Assembly (NCBI RefSeq): GCF_001640805.2
Contig: NC_066835.1
Span: 10,172,130 to 10,236,129, forward strand
DNA length: 64,000 nt
Direction: 5' to 3'
From: Lates calcarifer
Taxonomy: Eukaryota; Chordata; Actinopteri; Centropomidae
Shown here in pieces: positions 1 through 12,324 of the stretch. Both the position numbers and the translations under genes were made by a program. Positions within the stretch are counted from its first letter, which is position 1. Each line of letters opens with the position of its first letter. Below the pieces are notes generated by a model. The model was not told where the DNA came from. It saw nothing but the letters and a program-made list of their open reading frames with translations, and made no database searches.

Positions 1-139
1 GAAATACAAGCATGCAACAGAGCTCAGTGTCTGGTGAGTGTATTTGTCCAAATATGATTCTACGGTCAGTATCACTGCAACATGTCTAGGTAAACAAAAT
101 GTTTAAAAACTCCCTTCCTTTTAGTTGTATGTGTCCTAC

Positions 140-316
140 CTTCCTGGCTGGAGGATTCCTGTTGTAGAAGTGTTGTTTATAAGAATCCATCCAAACCTCT
201 GCAGCTCGTACAGTATTCTGGAGGAAGTTGGGCCGTGCATAAGGGGCCTTTTTAGGGAACACGTGGCCCACATGAGAGCAGGGGTGAATCTCCAGGCTGC
301 CACCACACTGCCACAC
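140..316 (-). CDS. galnt4: galnt4-like coding exon 6 (last one inside the window)
   Basis: 177 nt, both borders phase 0 (TTTCAG|GTG and GGAAG|GTAGGA). It encodes [20 protein letters not shown] through YNRNPPARK; the His in VGH is the third metal ligand of the family. Positions 1-139 are the start of the next intron, and no further exon is visible there. Confidence 0.93.
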
Positions 317-3300
317 CTGAAAAGGTTAAACACATGACATAACACAAATGAGATGTTTTTAACCTCATATTCTTGGTCCTTTGTAATATTTTGGGAAATA
401 CAAATTCTACATTTTTGTGGTTAAATAATCCCCCAAAGCAAGTTTACCTGATCCTTGAATACCTTGTATATATATTTATACACATTATGATGGAGAATAA
501 GAAGTTGCACAGATATGTTTATCATCAACCTGCTACACTGTAAATTATACACTATGTGTTGAACTGATGAGCCACAGCAACCGGTGAACTTAGGCACCTA
601 AGTTTATCACTGGTATTTATGACTTTCTCTGTCCTTTGAGTTTTGTTTAACTGCCAGTAAACTTATAGATAATTTGTATGTTGCAAATATTAACTTCAGC
701 AAACAACTCAGCAAACAACAGTTGTTGGCAATGACTCCATCTGGTGATCAGTCCTTGTGCACATATTATATTTGTATACTGTTTTTGTCCATATCCAATC
801 AAAGCATGAATCCTTCCTTTAAGTAGGATACAAACCTTAATTCAAATAAAATGGTAATATTTGTGGTGACTGATGATGTGTTAGAACTCTCTCTTTACCT
901 TCAACCTCAACGTAAAAATTCACCCTCTGTTTTCCATGAGTCATACAACTGCATCTGAATATGGCTGATTTATGGTATCAATTTGCATTGTATAACTGCT
1001 TGATCTTTCACCATGGAAAAACAAAAAGAAAGAAAACAACACCCTTAAAGAATGAAGACCTGTTAACAATGTATTTCTTAATACTTGGCTGAGCTGTGTT
1101 CCAATTACACAAGGCAAAATCATCATCATATATCCACAGCCAAACACCCATTACATGACACTCACTTCCATCTTAATTCACCAGGCATTTTAGTCCTCTG
1201 CCATGTTTTTTTTTTTTTTTTTTTGGCACTCCAAAAACAGACTTGAAACCAATTCACTAAACATAAATTATTTATGGAAGTCCCAGGGAGAGGCATTTTT
1301 ATTTCCACATGCATAACACATCACTCAGGGGAACAGCCCATTCTTCTTCACACCGCATCCACGTACGAACTGTAAATCATGCACGCACAATTTACATTGC
1401 CTTCCTTTGCGTGCTCCTGCCGCAAACTAACACATAGCCTAAAATCTGAGCCAATGTGATTGACGCAAACAAGTGAAAAGCGACACCAATGTCACAACAA
1501 GGTATCAGCCAATATCAGGATGCAGTTTCAGATGCAAGGGCTGAGTGTGATCTGACACTGACATGTGTCTCTCTCACACCAACTACCCACTGACTGCTGT
1601 TTGATGGATGAGTCAAATGATCAGGGGCTTACGCTATGAACAAAAGATTCCCTTTTGTAATGTGATGCCAATAAACCTCAATTCATTGATCTTTCTGCCT
1701 GCTTTTTATCACGGTAAAAGAAAAACAAGCTGAGTCAATGGATGCTCTGTCTGTGAATAAGAGATTTTAGTCACTCGTTCCCAACATTTTTAAAAGCCAC
1801 ACTCTGGTCTCAAATTGCTAAGTGGCTAAGTGCTCTGTGGTCCTCACTGAAGGAAATCTGAACTCACCCTGAAGGAGAGCTCCAGGTTTTCTCCTCCCCA
1901 CACCTCCATGCCCATGTCATATGTGCCCAGGTACTCAAAGTAGGCCTTGCTCACAGCAAATAACCCTCCTGCCATTGTAGGAGATCTGGAAAAAAATACA
2001 AGGAAAATAAGGTCATGTGGCAATCTGATAAAATGATCTTCCATGTGAGTAGACCTCGTGAAGTCTATCACCTGATGGGGTCAATCCGAGACTTGCGCCT
2101 CTTGCGTTCCACTTCAGGAACCGAGTGCCACTGAAAGGTGAGTCTCCAGTCAAATCCTCCAATCATTGGCTCATCTGTTTGCATGTAAAACTCAAAAGTG
2201 TTCCAGTCAATGGTGTCAATCACAGGGCAAACAATGGTACTGGCATTCTCGCCGATCCTACAAACAAAACATGGCCGATAATAAGCAGAAAGCAGGGAGA
2301 GCAAACACAAAAATATGAAACTCTGGTTTAGTATTTTGTAATGTTTTTCATTTAGATTAATATTCATGGTGAGGTGTTTGTACAAATTCAAGACTAAATT
2401 TGTTGTGTTCTTATTCATCTAATTTGGTCAACCCACCTTTCCAGCAGAGGCTCAATCCAGCCAGGGACGCACTCGCAGTGGCAATCAAGAAATGTCAATA
2501 CGTCACCGGTAGCATAGGTGGCGCCAATGAGACGTGCCCGGACCAGCCCCTCTCTTTTATTGGTCCGTATGAGCCGCACACGATCCAGATTACTGATGTA
2601 GTCAGCTAGTTTGGATTTCAGGTAGCCTGTTTTTTATAACACACACACACATTAAAGCTTTGTTATTTCCTCTTTCTATATGTAACTTTCCTTTCCTTTA
2701 AAGCTGCTTTAACTGATGTTTGGCCACTAGACGGCAAAAAATCAACTAAACAACTTGACAGGCACACAACCACTAGCACATCAGTGACTTCTAAAGTTTT
2801 TATAACTCATGTGTTAGCAAAGCACTGTTTGGTTTCAAATCCAGCAGACATGCCGGGGGTTGAGGACTGTGGCTGAGACTCAACCAGTTCATCTAAAGGC
2901 TGGCTAAAAGAGACTCAGTGGCTACAGAGTTGAGTCAATGCTTTCTATGATTTCAGAAATCTAACTTCTTAAATTAAACATGGGTTGAGTAATTTGATTC
3001 AGTTCTAATATGAAAAACGTGGATTAATGCATGGTTGAACCACTTGCTGACATTATACCTTTGCTGATGAACGAATTCCTTTCATCAATTAATTCATTTC
3101 ACAGTCTCCTAAATTCCATTATTAGATGAGCAACATTAACATGCCTTTTATGAGCTAAGGACAGTGGAGATCAAAACAAGGCTAGACCTGGTTCAACCAG
3201 CTTAGAAACATGAGAGAAAGCTGTCAGTCCTCCAGTCGCTGTCTGTCTGCAGTAACCGTTCTGGTTCGGGAGTGGCATTTCTAGCATTCCATTTGGTCAG

Positions 3301-6300
3301 GGTGGTCAGAGGAGAGGAAATGATGTCATGGCAGCTCAGTGCTCACTGAAGTCATCATTATGGTGTAATGTCTCAGACTAGACAAGCTGGGAACAAATAC
3401 TAATTCCATTAAGACTGACAGACATCAAGCTACTCCTATATCCAGTGTCTGAGACAAAGCAGTATCATTCTCAGTGTTAACACATGGTCTGCAAAAATCA
3501 GTTGACATTTCATTTGCCTATGGAAACTGTGATATGCACTTGAAAGGTCAGAAAAAGCTAGTAAGTGGACCTTTAAGTTAAGATTTTTGTAACATGTATT
3601 GTTCCCAGGATGAAGAAGGAACTTCCTTACTAAAGTTCAAACTTTAAAGATGCAGACACTGCACAGCAACATTTGAGACTCGAGAATGATATGTAAATTA
3701 AATAAATAATGTTCTGGAAATAGATGGGTGCTTTCTAAGAAAAGCCTCAAATTCACATAGACACACACACAAAGAGTGAGACAAGCGGAGGCTGGAGCAG
3801 AGACTGACAGGCAATAAGACAAATAATTTGCAGTTACTTTGCCAAGAACTCGCTCATTTCTAATAATAATTGTAGCCTTCTTACTAAAATCCATATATAT
3901 ATATATATATATAACCTTTAAAAAATAACAAAATGAAAAGCCAACCACTTCCAGTACAGCCTGCAGTAATTCTAGACATCATTCCATCATTAAAGGAATG
4001 TGTCCTGACTTGTTTCTGAGGCTGTTTTCTTAATTGTTTTCAGAATACATGGAGAGGCATTATGTGTTCACCGCTCCATAGACAGCATCTTATTTCTATA
4101 TATAGCAGAGTCCTGCTTGATTTATTCCCTTGTACGTTGTCAGTGTGACAAAATCAAAGCACAGTCGAGGTTTGGTTTGTTCACTGTATTAAACTAGGCC
4201 AAGTCCTCTTTCTCTCTGAGCTTGAAAGACTTCTTCTTCTGTCAGTTTTATTTTTACAGACACATAACACATGACACACTGGTTTATTTATTGATGTTGA
4301 GTGTCTGACCTCGGTCACTGAAGTCATCAATGAGGATGATCTCTTTCAGCAAGACGGCAGGTGTGGTCTCCAGCACGCTGTGAATAGTCCTCAGCAGGGT
4401 GGACCAGGCCTCGTTGTAGAAGGCTATGATCACGGAGGTGGTGGGTAAACGCCGGTAGTCAAACTTCTTACTGCGGCATCTGAAGTATGTTTGTGTGCGT
4501 GTGGGTGGGGTGGCGGGGAAGAGACAGAGTTGACATAAGCAATAGTTAAGATGCACAGTACATATTTATAAAAAACAAACCAAAAAAAACCAAAACACAC
4601 ACATCTCCCAAATGGACTCAGACTCGCAAAGACTATTTCTGCACATGGCCAGAGCGACTTAAGCAACTACTGTGGCAAGAGGAGGTGTTTGGTTTTAATC
4701 CAGATGGCAGTCATTAAGACAATAAAGAGCTGCAGAAATATGGATGGGGGTAGGGAGGGTATCACACCAACGAGCAACATACCACAGCAGTGCTCTCGGA
4801 GAGGCCACAGAAACTTGCGCAAACAGAGAAGAAAAGACCAGAACAGAGGAGACGGGAAAAACTGGATGAAAAAATTAAACTTAAACTTAAAAACTTGGTG
4901 AAATGAGAACAGGATGAACATTTTTTCTGTGAGCTGTATTTTTGTGAATCAGTGGTGAACAACATTGTGAGAGTGTGACTATTGGCACAGATTGAATGAC
5001 TTCTGGTAATTTTGCATCCAGAGGCTCAACCCACAACTATGACACTGTTAGAAGTGGGCTGGGATAATAAAGAATGCGTTATGCCCTAGAATTGGTCACA
5101 ACCAATCAAATAAGCAGTTTCCCTTTCCTTTCAAAAGCACTGAGTTTACAGTGTTGCAGCAGTTTTATGACTAAGAGAGCAGTCTGAAATGAATCTGCAA
5201 CAGAACCTGCTCCCCAGAGGAAACTGATGTTAATTATGGCGTAGGTTCAGAACTGCATCAAGCGCATACACATCACCTTAAAATAAATTATCTGGGGAGG
5301 ACATAACACATTTGCTTACATTGTTGCTAGGCATGAAGCCAAACAGAAACACTAGTGCACCTGGGACAATCTGACAACAGGAAGAAGCATACACCATCCA
5401 TTCATTAATATCTGTGAAGGATGCAAACCACAACTCACCTCACTTCATGTTATAACAGCAGACAATGACTGACTGCTAGGTCTATGTTGGATGACTGCCA
5501 TTACACCACAGCTGCATGTGTATAGCTAAAAAAAAACTCTTGTAGTAAAACTGGCCAACATATGATCCACACAACAAGCCTGTGAACAAGACCTGCAGAG
5601 CACTACTGTGTCTTTTCATGTACCTGCATTATGTATGAGCAGACAGACAACAGACAAACGACAGACAATGACGGACAGGAGTTCCTTAACACCAGAGGTG
5701 TACTCCACTTCATCCCTGCTAACACACTCCTCACCGCATCCGTATTACCACTTATGTCAAGTTCCCAGCCAGTCACTAAAACACCAACAGGTAGCAGGCA
5801 GGGGGAAAAATTGCACTTGTCAAAAGTGTCACTGTGCCTTTGCAGAGACCCATCATGCTGTGTCACACAGTGACAGTCCATACAGGGCGGGGATTCTAAT
5901 ACTATTATGTGCCCTGATAATAAAATGTTGTTTGAATGTTATCTTTGAATAAGCACTTGATTTGACTACCTCTGCCCAGGGAGAAGATGAATGCATCTTA
6001 TCAGTCCATCTCTTGATATACAGGCATTTCGCTGATAAAATAATTTACCTTACTTAACCAGTTTCACCCTGTTGACCTGTGAGATTTATTTTTTTCCGGT
6101 CTTGTCAGTAGTCTAAAGTCAGTTTAAAGTTTAAGGCAATGTAGTATGGCATGTTTAATGCCAGTAATTTCTAAAGGTTATACTCAGATTTAATACATGA
6201 ATCCACTGCTTAAGAGAATCTATCCTCCACTGGTACCCTCCAGGGCATATAAAACAAACACATGGTCTTTACAAAATCAAATGATGGCTCTCACCACACT

Positions 6301-7188
6301 GATGAATACCACATCTGGGTTTCATTAGGATGGGAGCCAGTAAGGGATCAGGAAAAACTACTAATAAAAGACATCATACCCTGTGTTTCATCACAGGCCG
6401 AGCTGTGGACAACAATTCTGGATGGAATAAATCCATCCAGGCAGAGAGCTGCTTACACCAGCTTCAGTAAGCCCTGCGATGCATCACGAGAGTCCTTCAT
6501 CTTTGTTTCTAACTGTCAGTGGAAAACTGATTCCAGTAAAGAGCTCAACTTAATCTCTATTGAGTAATTTATCCCCCGCACAGCTGCAGCACAGCTATCA
6601 GCTCTACGCAGCATTCAAGACCAGAGATACATATATGTTTTGGCTAGAGCCTCAAAGAAAATAGCAAGAAATACAAAACAATTAGTGATTTTCTGAAAAA
6701 CAATTATAGTCAACTGGGCTTCATAGCCCATTAGTTAGTGACTAATGAGTCACTGAGACTAATGGGTCTTTCGTTTTTCAGATTGCCCTTTGCTCTACTC
6801 ACTCATGCATCCTGTGGTCCTGGATATGCCGATGGAGGGAGATCTTGTCACTGATGAAGATATTGATAGCGTAGCGCTCTATGGTGTCCTGCTCCAGTTT
6901 CTTTTCTTCAGGACTGAGGTTGAGGTGTGTGGCCCGACCCCACTCCCCCGGTGCATTGTTGTCTGGTGATGACTTAAGATAGAGAGGCCTGGCCAGCTGC
7001 CCGTCAGACCCGCTCTCCTCTATGGAGAGCTGTCTCTCCAGACGATCGTGGTCCTCATCTTCCTCTTCTACAGAGGAAGAGGAGGGGAAAGAGGAGCGCG
7101 CCAACAAAAGGTAGCCCAGCCACAGCAGCCAGAGCAGGAAGCCAGCCTTGGCCAGCACGCCCAGTTTTCGAGAGCAACGCCCCCTCAT
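140..7188 (-). CDS. galnt4: Polypeptide N-acetylgalactosaminyltransferase, GALNT4-like (5' part of gene, six coding exons)
   Basis: A type II Golgi enzyme that transfers GalNAc from UDP-GalNAc to Ser/Thr, the first step of mucin-type O-glycosylation. Spliced coding exons are 7188-6803, 4479-4310, 2626-2437, 2257-2072, 1985-1868 and 316-140, giving 409 codons in one uninterrupted frame. Residues 1-14 are a basic cytosolic tail, about 15-30 a Leu/Trp-rich signal anchor, and about 31-95 an acidic stem. The GT-A catalytic domain follows, with DCH (233-235, the DxH metal/UDP motif), SPTMAGG (312-318), WGGEN (340-344) and CSHVGH (363-368; the last His is the third metal ligand in the family). Several blocks ([36 protein letters not shown]) resemble GALNT4 more than GALNT12 or GALNT1. 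About 170 C-terminal residues, including the ricin-like lectin domain, lie left of the window. Human GALNT4 is effectively intronless, so this multi-exon form may be the ancestral type. Family assignment is firm; the paralogue number is less so. Confidence 0.9.
317..1867 (-). other. galnt4-like intron 5 (1.55 kb)
   Basis: AT-rich intron with a 19-nt T run at 1206-1224. No coding exon or RNA gene was recognised in it. Confidence 0.8.
1868..1985 (-). CDS. galnt4: galnt4-like coding exon 5 (Gal/GalNAc-T motif)
   Basis: 118 nt with acceptor TTCCAG|A and donor CAGG|GTGAGT. It encodes [20 protein letters not shown] and [11 protein letters not shown], the conserved Gal/GalNAc-T motif region. Only 86 bp of intron separate it from exon 4. 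Confidence 0.93.
2072..2257 (-). CDS. galnt4: galnt4-like coding exon 4
   Basis: 186 nt with acceptor TTGTAG|G and donor TCAG|GTGATA. It encodes VVCP-type [18 protein letters not shown], then [17 protein letters not shown] and SRIDPIR, the most GALNT4-specific stretch of the gene. Confidence 0.93.
2437..2626 (-). CDS. galnt4: galnt4-like coding exon 3 (DxH motif)
   Basis: 190 nt with acceptor AACAG|GC and donor AAAG|GTGGGT. It encodes [18 protein letters not shown] followed by the [12 protein letters not shown] block and FLDCHCEC. The DCH at residues 233-235 is the metal/UDP-binding DxH motif of this family. Confidence 0.93.
2627..4309 (-). other. galnt4-like intron 2 (1.68 kb)
   Basis: Intron with short CA tracts near 2640 and 3760 and an AT dinucleotide tract at 3893-3913. 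Near 2720-2740 there is a short GCCACTAGACGGCA-type string seen in fish dispersed repeats. No other feature was recognised. Confidence 0.75.
4310..4479 (-). CDS. galnt4: galnt4-like coding exon 2 (start of catalytic domain)
   Basis: 170 nt. The acceptor CTTCAG|A completes Glu129, then CRSKKF and the conserved [20 protein letters not shown] core follow (residues 130-185). The donor is CGAG|GTCAGA, a weak non-consensus site, but it is the only one that joins exon 3 in phase (G|GC, Gly186). Confidence 0.9.
4480..6802 (-). other. galnt4-like intron 1 (2.3 kb)
   Basis: Non-coding between coding exons 1 and 2. The open frames at 5603-5952 and 6262-6567 show no family similarity or codon-level signal, and I treat them as chance. 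Confidence 0.75.
6803..7188 (-). CDS. galnt4: galnt4-like coding exon 1 (start codon, signal anchor, stem)
   Basis: Encodes residues 1-128 plus two bases of codon 129 (GA). The ATG at 7188 is the only one giving a signal anchor joined in frame to the conserved SRPLY/GEWG/ERYAIN region. The donor is GA|GTGAGT at 6802. On the minus strand a pyrimidine-rich tract and CTGCAG end at 7255, so the exon probably starts at 7254 and carries about 66 nt of 5'UTR. An upstream non-coding exon is therefore implied. Confidence 0.9.
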
Positions 7189-7254
7189 GACGGAAAGCCC
7201 TGGGGAGGCAGCGTGACTGGCTGAGCTTCAGGGTGCCCTACAGGACACAAGCCT

Positions 7255-10190
7255 CTGCAGAACAGACAGAGAGAGACACAGGGTTAAACAAAAATATGAT
7301 TATTAACATTTTCATATTGCATGTCAGAAACGTGCATCAAGTGATCTACAAGAGTGAATGATGTTTAATCAAGGCAACTTCATTCACAGTTAAATAAAGT
7401 TATTCACCTAAACACAAACACTCAAGAAAGAAAGTGTTGGGTTCTAAATTCACAAGTGCCCCGAGGACACAGCTCTAATAAACCACACCACTAGTAATAA
7501 ACATCATAAATATAATTGCATGCTCAAGGCTGCATTAAGATGCTCATTAAATTCAAATTGCAAAGATGGAAAAGGCTAAATTATGGCTTGCAGTACAGTA
7601 ATGCGCTGAATAAATTGAGCCTGTGATGCACTCCAATGAGAGATGAGTTAACCTGATGAACTTGATTACAACAGTGCAGTTGTAGTCACACTGCATCACT
7701 CTGAATCTTAGAAGAGGAGAAGTGTTAACCAAACTGTGCTCCTAGTATTTTTGCATGTTGTGCGAGGTTTCCGATCTGCAGTTTCACACTTGTTCATGAC
7801 GACGCCATTACTTGGAAAACCATGGAGGCCTTAAGTCCTGTGTACCAAAAGGTCATATCAGATGGTGTTTTCCCCAGAAGTAACTGTTTTTGCTGCAGCT
7901 AAAATCTCTTGTGGAAGAATCTGACTCATGAATCACATTTTTAGTCAAGCTTTTTCCTGACATACAGTGCCACAATGGCGTTAATCAAATTTGTGCTGAA
8001 ACACTCACAACCTGTTAAGTACAATGCCCAGCTTTTGCACAACATCTTAACATCAAAGTTTACATGCATAAAACAGTCATAAGCAGTCATAAGTCTTTCT
8101 CCGGGGTTCCTTATTTTAGGATTTCCATTCTTTTCCACTGAGCCATAAACAGAGATTACCCAAAAACATGGGTGGAATATTTGCACAAGGACAGATCCCT
8201 TTTTTTGCTGACTTAAAAATAGGATTAGACTAGTTTGTAGATACATGAAGCAATTTAGACAGTCATGTCTGACAGATCAGCTTAGCATGCCAGAATTTGA
8301 AAGAGAGTTGTGGTAAAAAACAGAGCACTTAGTTATGTTGACACCGAACCAAATGTAATCGCATAATTGTGTTGCATTAATATTAGAGCAGAGAGCCATT
8401 TACAGTAGTGCCAAGCCCGTGCCAGACAGGCTTAGCAGCAATACTGACATGAGCACACTCACACACTCATACACACACAGACACACAAGCAGTCTTTCCC
8501 CTTCCTCACACCAGACCCCAGTGATGGCTATTTCCTAATTCTGCAAACAAATTGACTTTGTGTAAGACTTTTGCCATTAAGTAAAAGAGAAAACTGCATC
8601 AGGGTGCTGTGTGAGAGTCTGTGGCGCAAAGTCAGAGGGAACTCAATTTCCATTACGAGTCCTTCAAGGCAGCAGCACAACCCTTTTCACTCCGGTCTGG
8701 GCCCTGGCCAGAGGACTAGGGAGTCCTGAGGTTACAAAATGGAGACGCCTGCAAACAAAACCCCCTTTTATTGACTGTCCATCACACCTTCCACTCTCTC
8801 TGAATCTGATAGCCTTACCAGGGAGCTGCTTGGAATGAGCAGGAGGGGACAGAAGGCTGAGATGCAGCTTAAATCCTATCATGATTTTTGGCTTAGAAGG
8901 GATGAAATGAACAAACAAACCAAAAAAAAAAAGTGAGGGATAAGATTTGCATTTCCTAAGCTTCACTCTGTGTTGCATGCTTCACCCAAACATGACTTTA
9001 AAGAGAGAGGGGGATGAAAACGATTGCTCAATAATTTGTGTTACAGTTACACAGAGAAAAACAAACTAGGCTTGATGCTGGAGTCTCTTGATTCTCAGAT
9101 GTCAGCACAGAGAAAAACGCCACTGCTCACCATAGTTAGCCTGGAATGAACAGTCTGCTCCGCACACATGGTACATGGCTCATTTCCTTATAAGCCAGCC
9201 AAGAGAGAAGGACAAATAGTTGTAACGTCTGGTAACACACAGCATGCACCAGTGGAACAGGTTACACAGACAGGGGCTGAAAAAGCAAAGCAACCAGTTA
9301 GTCCTTTATCAGTCTGTAGAAAGACCCAGTGACTCCCTCTCAACAACACAAACAGCTCTTTGCTGATTGCAATCTGTGTATACAACACTGACAGCAAGTG
9401 TTTTGAAGGAGGCAGGCTGTGATGAGCAATGACAGGCTTAATTTAAAAGTTGGATAGAGACTTGAGCTGTGCTGTAAAACAGAGAGCTTTGACAAATGCT
9501 GCTTCTCTTCTCTCGCTTCACTTGAGCAGGGAGGATGCCAAAGAACGGCTTCACTTGAAAGTAAAAGTAAAACCCAACGTCTTCCATATTTACACTGAAT
9601 GAAATGTCAGCCCGTGGTTCTCTACGGCCTATCTGTAGATTTGACTTTTATCTTGAGGAAATTATCTTTTCATACTCGTTTTATCGGGTTTATGAGGAAA
9701 CGGGATTCAAACGAGTCCCTGTCACGGGTCTGACTGCAGGCAAAACACACAGTTCAGCAACAGGTCTCATCTGTCAAACTAAATCAATGTTAGAATCATT
9801 ATTTGCCCAACAGTCAGCAGAGAGGGTGAAAGCTTAAGCAGATCTCTCAATGAACGTCGCATTAAATTTGCGGATTAGGGCAGCGGTGACTCAGAAGAAT
9901 AATAACAAACCTCAACTTTCCGAAAGCGTCAACGACAAAAGACTATTAGTAACTAAATTACGACCCTTTGTTCATTTTTAAGTCAGTATTACCTTCGGTG
10001 TCAAACCGCAGCGCCGAATAACTTTACTGGTAAACAAGCAAGGGAGTCGGAAATGCATATTAAGTTATCGACAACCTTAACAAGCAAACTCTACTTTGAA
10101 CACAACGTTATGTAGCGTGACAGTTACAACAGCAGATTTCCGTCTCATAAAAACGACGAAGTTAGCTTGTTTGTGTGAAGAGGAATTTAC
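7255..10190 (-). other. Probable intron in the galnt4-like 5'UTR
   Basis: About 2.9 kb between the acceptor before the first coding exon and a candidate non-coding first exon. It contains CA-rich stretches near 8450-8490. No conserved coding sequence was recognised. Confidence 0.5.
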
Positions 10191-10434
10191 CTTCAGAGAA
10201 AGTTACATGTCTCGGACTTTCCTCGACGTTGTTAAAGCCGTCGTCTGTCAGCCCGACTGCGGTCGTCTTCCAGTTAAACCTCTGGCTTGCAGATGTCAGC
10301 ATACCCACATCCTCTCCTCCACGTTGGGCTTCAGACCTGCGTCGAAGCAACCACGAAAACCGAGGAGGTTCCGGTACTGCCTTTCGTAATAAAAGCACGC
10401 CTGGGGCACGCTTAACGTTTGATGGATGACACAA
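10191..10434 (-). promoter_or_regulatory. galnt4: Candidate galnt4-like promoter and 5'UTR exon
   Basis: A local concentration of CpG dinucleotides (about 10,130-10,430) stands out from AT-rich flanks. On the minus strand a usable donor, GAAG|GTAAAT, sits at 10,190. With the acceptor at 7255 this suggests a non-coding first exon here, with transcription starting near 10.3-10.4 kb. This is inferred from composition and splice motifs; no TATA box was identified. Confidence 0.4.
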
Positions 10435-12300
10435 AGGACTACAACAATGCAGAACAAATTATTACTCAATTTACAGTGAGTTTACAATCGTAAGCATTTT
10501 GAGTTATTATAGTCCTTCGCACAGAAAAACATCTCGGACCTCGGTAATTTATTCGTTTAAAAATACGAACCAGATTAATACAGCGAGTCATTGAAATATC
10601 CCTTTACTCGGGATATAGTGTACCGTTTATATTATCTAACTACTTCCTCTTAACTGTTCCTTATTGTAACGTCCCCATACAAAAAAGTACAAATACTTAA
10701 GTGTACTGTTTCCGGTGTTGTTAGCAGTCCTCTCCAGTTAGCTTGACACAGCACTCTATGCTAGTCTGTTAGCTATAATTTGTCTTTCCTCCGATTTGAC
10801 TCGAGCTACAATATGTCAATTGATCCAATGTAGCTGATTTTATTGGTTTATTGAGTCAGTGTGTAGTGTGCGCCGAATGATGAAGGTTAACTTTACTTTT
10901 ACAGTGTAGCGGTGGGACCTGAAAACTTTCAGACGTGACTTTATTGGTAAGTTTAAAGTGAACAAAAATTGCAATAGAGAAAAAATCAGGATGCTTGAAA
11001 ACCACAGTCTATGTTGAAAACGAGCATATGAGGTGCTCTGTGACTTAAACACTGTCACTTCAGAGCAAGTGTGTCTCATATTGTTCCCTCAAAACTTAGT
11101 TGAAGTTCATTATTTTATTGACCACTTTGTATAGACTCTAAAGAAGATACATTTATCAAATTATAGAGCTACTTAAACATACTTCCTCTTCTGTAGCATA
11201 TGTATGACCTGCATATGTATGACATGACAACAGGAGCTAAGTGACCTTTCTTCTGTAAATGAGTGACAGTGTGTGCACTGTTTCTAACATAATCCAAAGT
11301 GAAACACGTGTGCAATAAACACTCAAGTTAAAAATACTTATTCATTTAATTGTATTTGTCATATGACTTGATATTGCATCACAGCAGAAACTACAGTTCT
11401 AAAGACTGTGCCCACAGCTGCAGATAATTTTTACAGAATAAGGAGCACTTTCATCAAGATCAAAAGCCTTAAATAAGGACTAGATCGGACTGATTAGATT
11501 TAGACTGATTTATGTGATACATCAGACAAATTAAACACGAGACATCTGTTTTCTTTTTTGAGACTACAGGCTTGGTTTGGGATGAGGCACGAGTTTCAGA
11601 TTTTTAAGCTTTCAGAATTAACGATTTATGGAGTGAAGTTAGATCACATCATTTTTCTTGTGTTTGGAATAGAGTTGACAAAATTTCAAGTCAACAAAGT
11701 GCCTTAAATCCTGTTCTTGATGTTCACGAGACTGCTGAAAGGATCTATTCGTTCACTGCATGAATGGACAATGTGCCACACAGACACACACACACACAGC
11801 CCTTCCCTCTGTGTGTTTGCCATTATAGGCTTGGTTTGTTTTCCCATAGTCTCTAGGTCCTGCTCAGGCCGGACCACACTTGCCTAGAGTGTGCAATGCG
11901 CTAGTGCAGCCTGCTGTTAGGCAGGCACCTGCACCTCTTGGTAACTTGCCAATATCTTTTATTCCTCCCTCTCTTTCCTTCTCCTTGCCTCCTCCTTTTC
12001 TTCTCCCCAGTTGAAACCAATTGACACCTCTCTCTGTGAGGCTGATGTGCTCTCATCCGGAACTGAAAAGGGTCCCGTTTCCGTGATAGGGATCTGGGGC
12101 TTTCACGGCTACAAGGGGGGCTCTTGTACAGGTCTCGCGATTCGACCTTTTCCCCGATTCAAACTATGAATCAGTTTACAGATGCAACATGTTTTTCATT
12201 CCTACACTGGTGGTAAAACCCATTTAATCAATTAAAAATAAGAAGAGTATTGTTTTATTATTTCAGGCTATTTTAGGCTTAACAGATAAGCGGTATAGAT

Positions 12301-12324
12301 AATGAATGAATGAATGAATGAATG
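12301..12324. repeat. AATG tetranucleotide microsatellite (6 units)
   Basis: Six perfect tandem AATG units. Confidence 0.95.
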
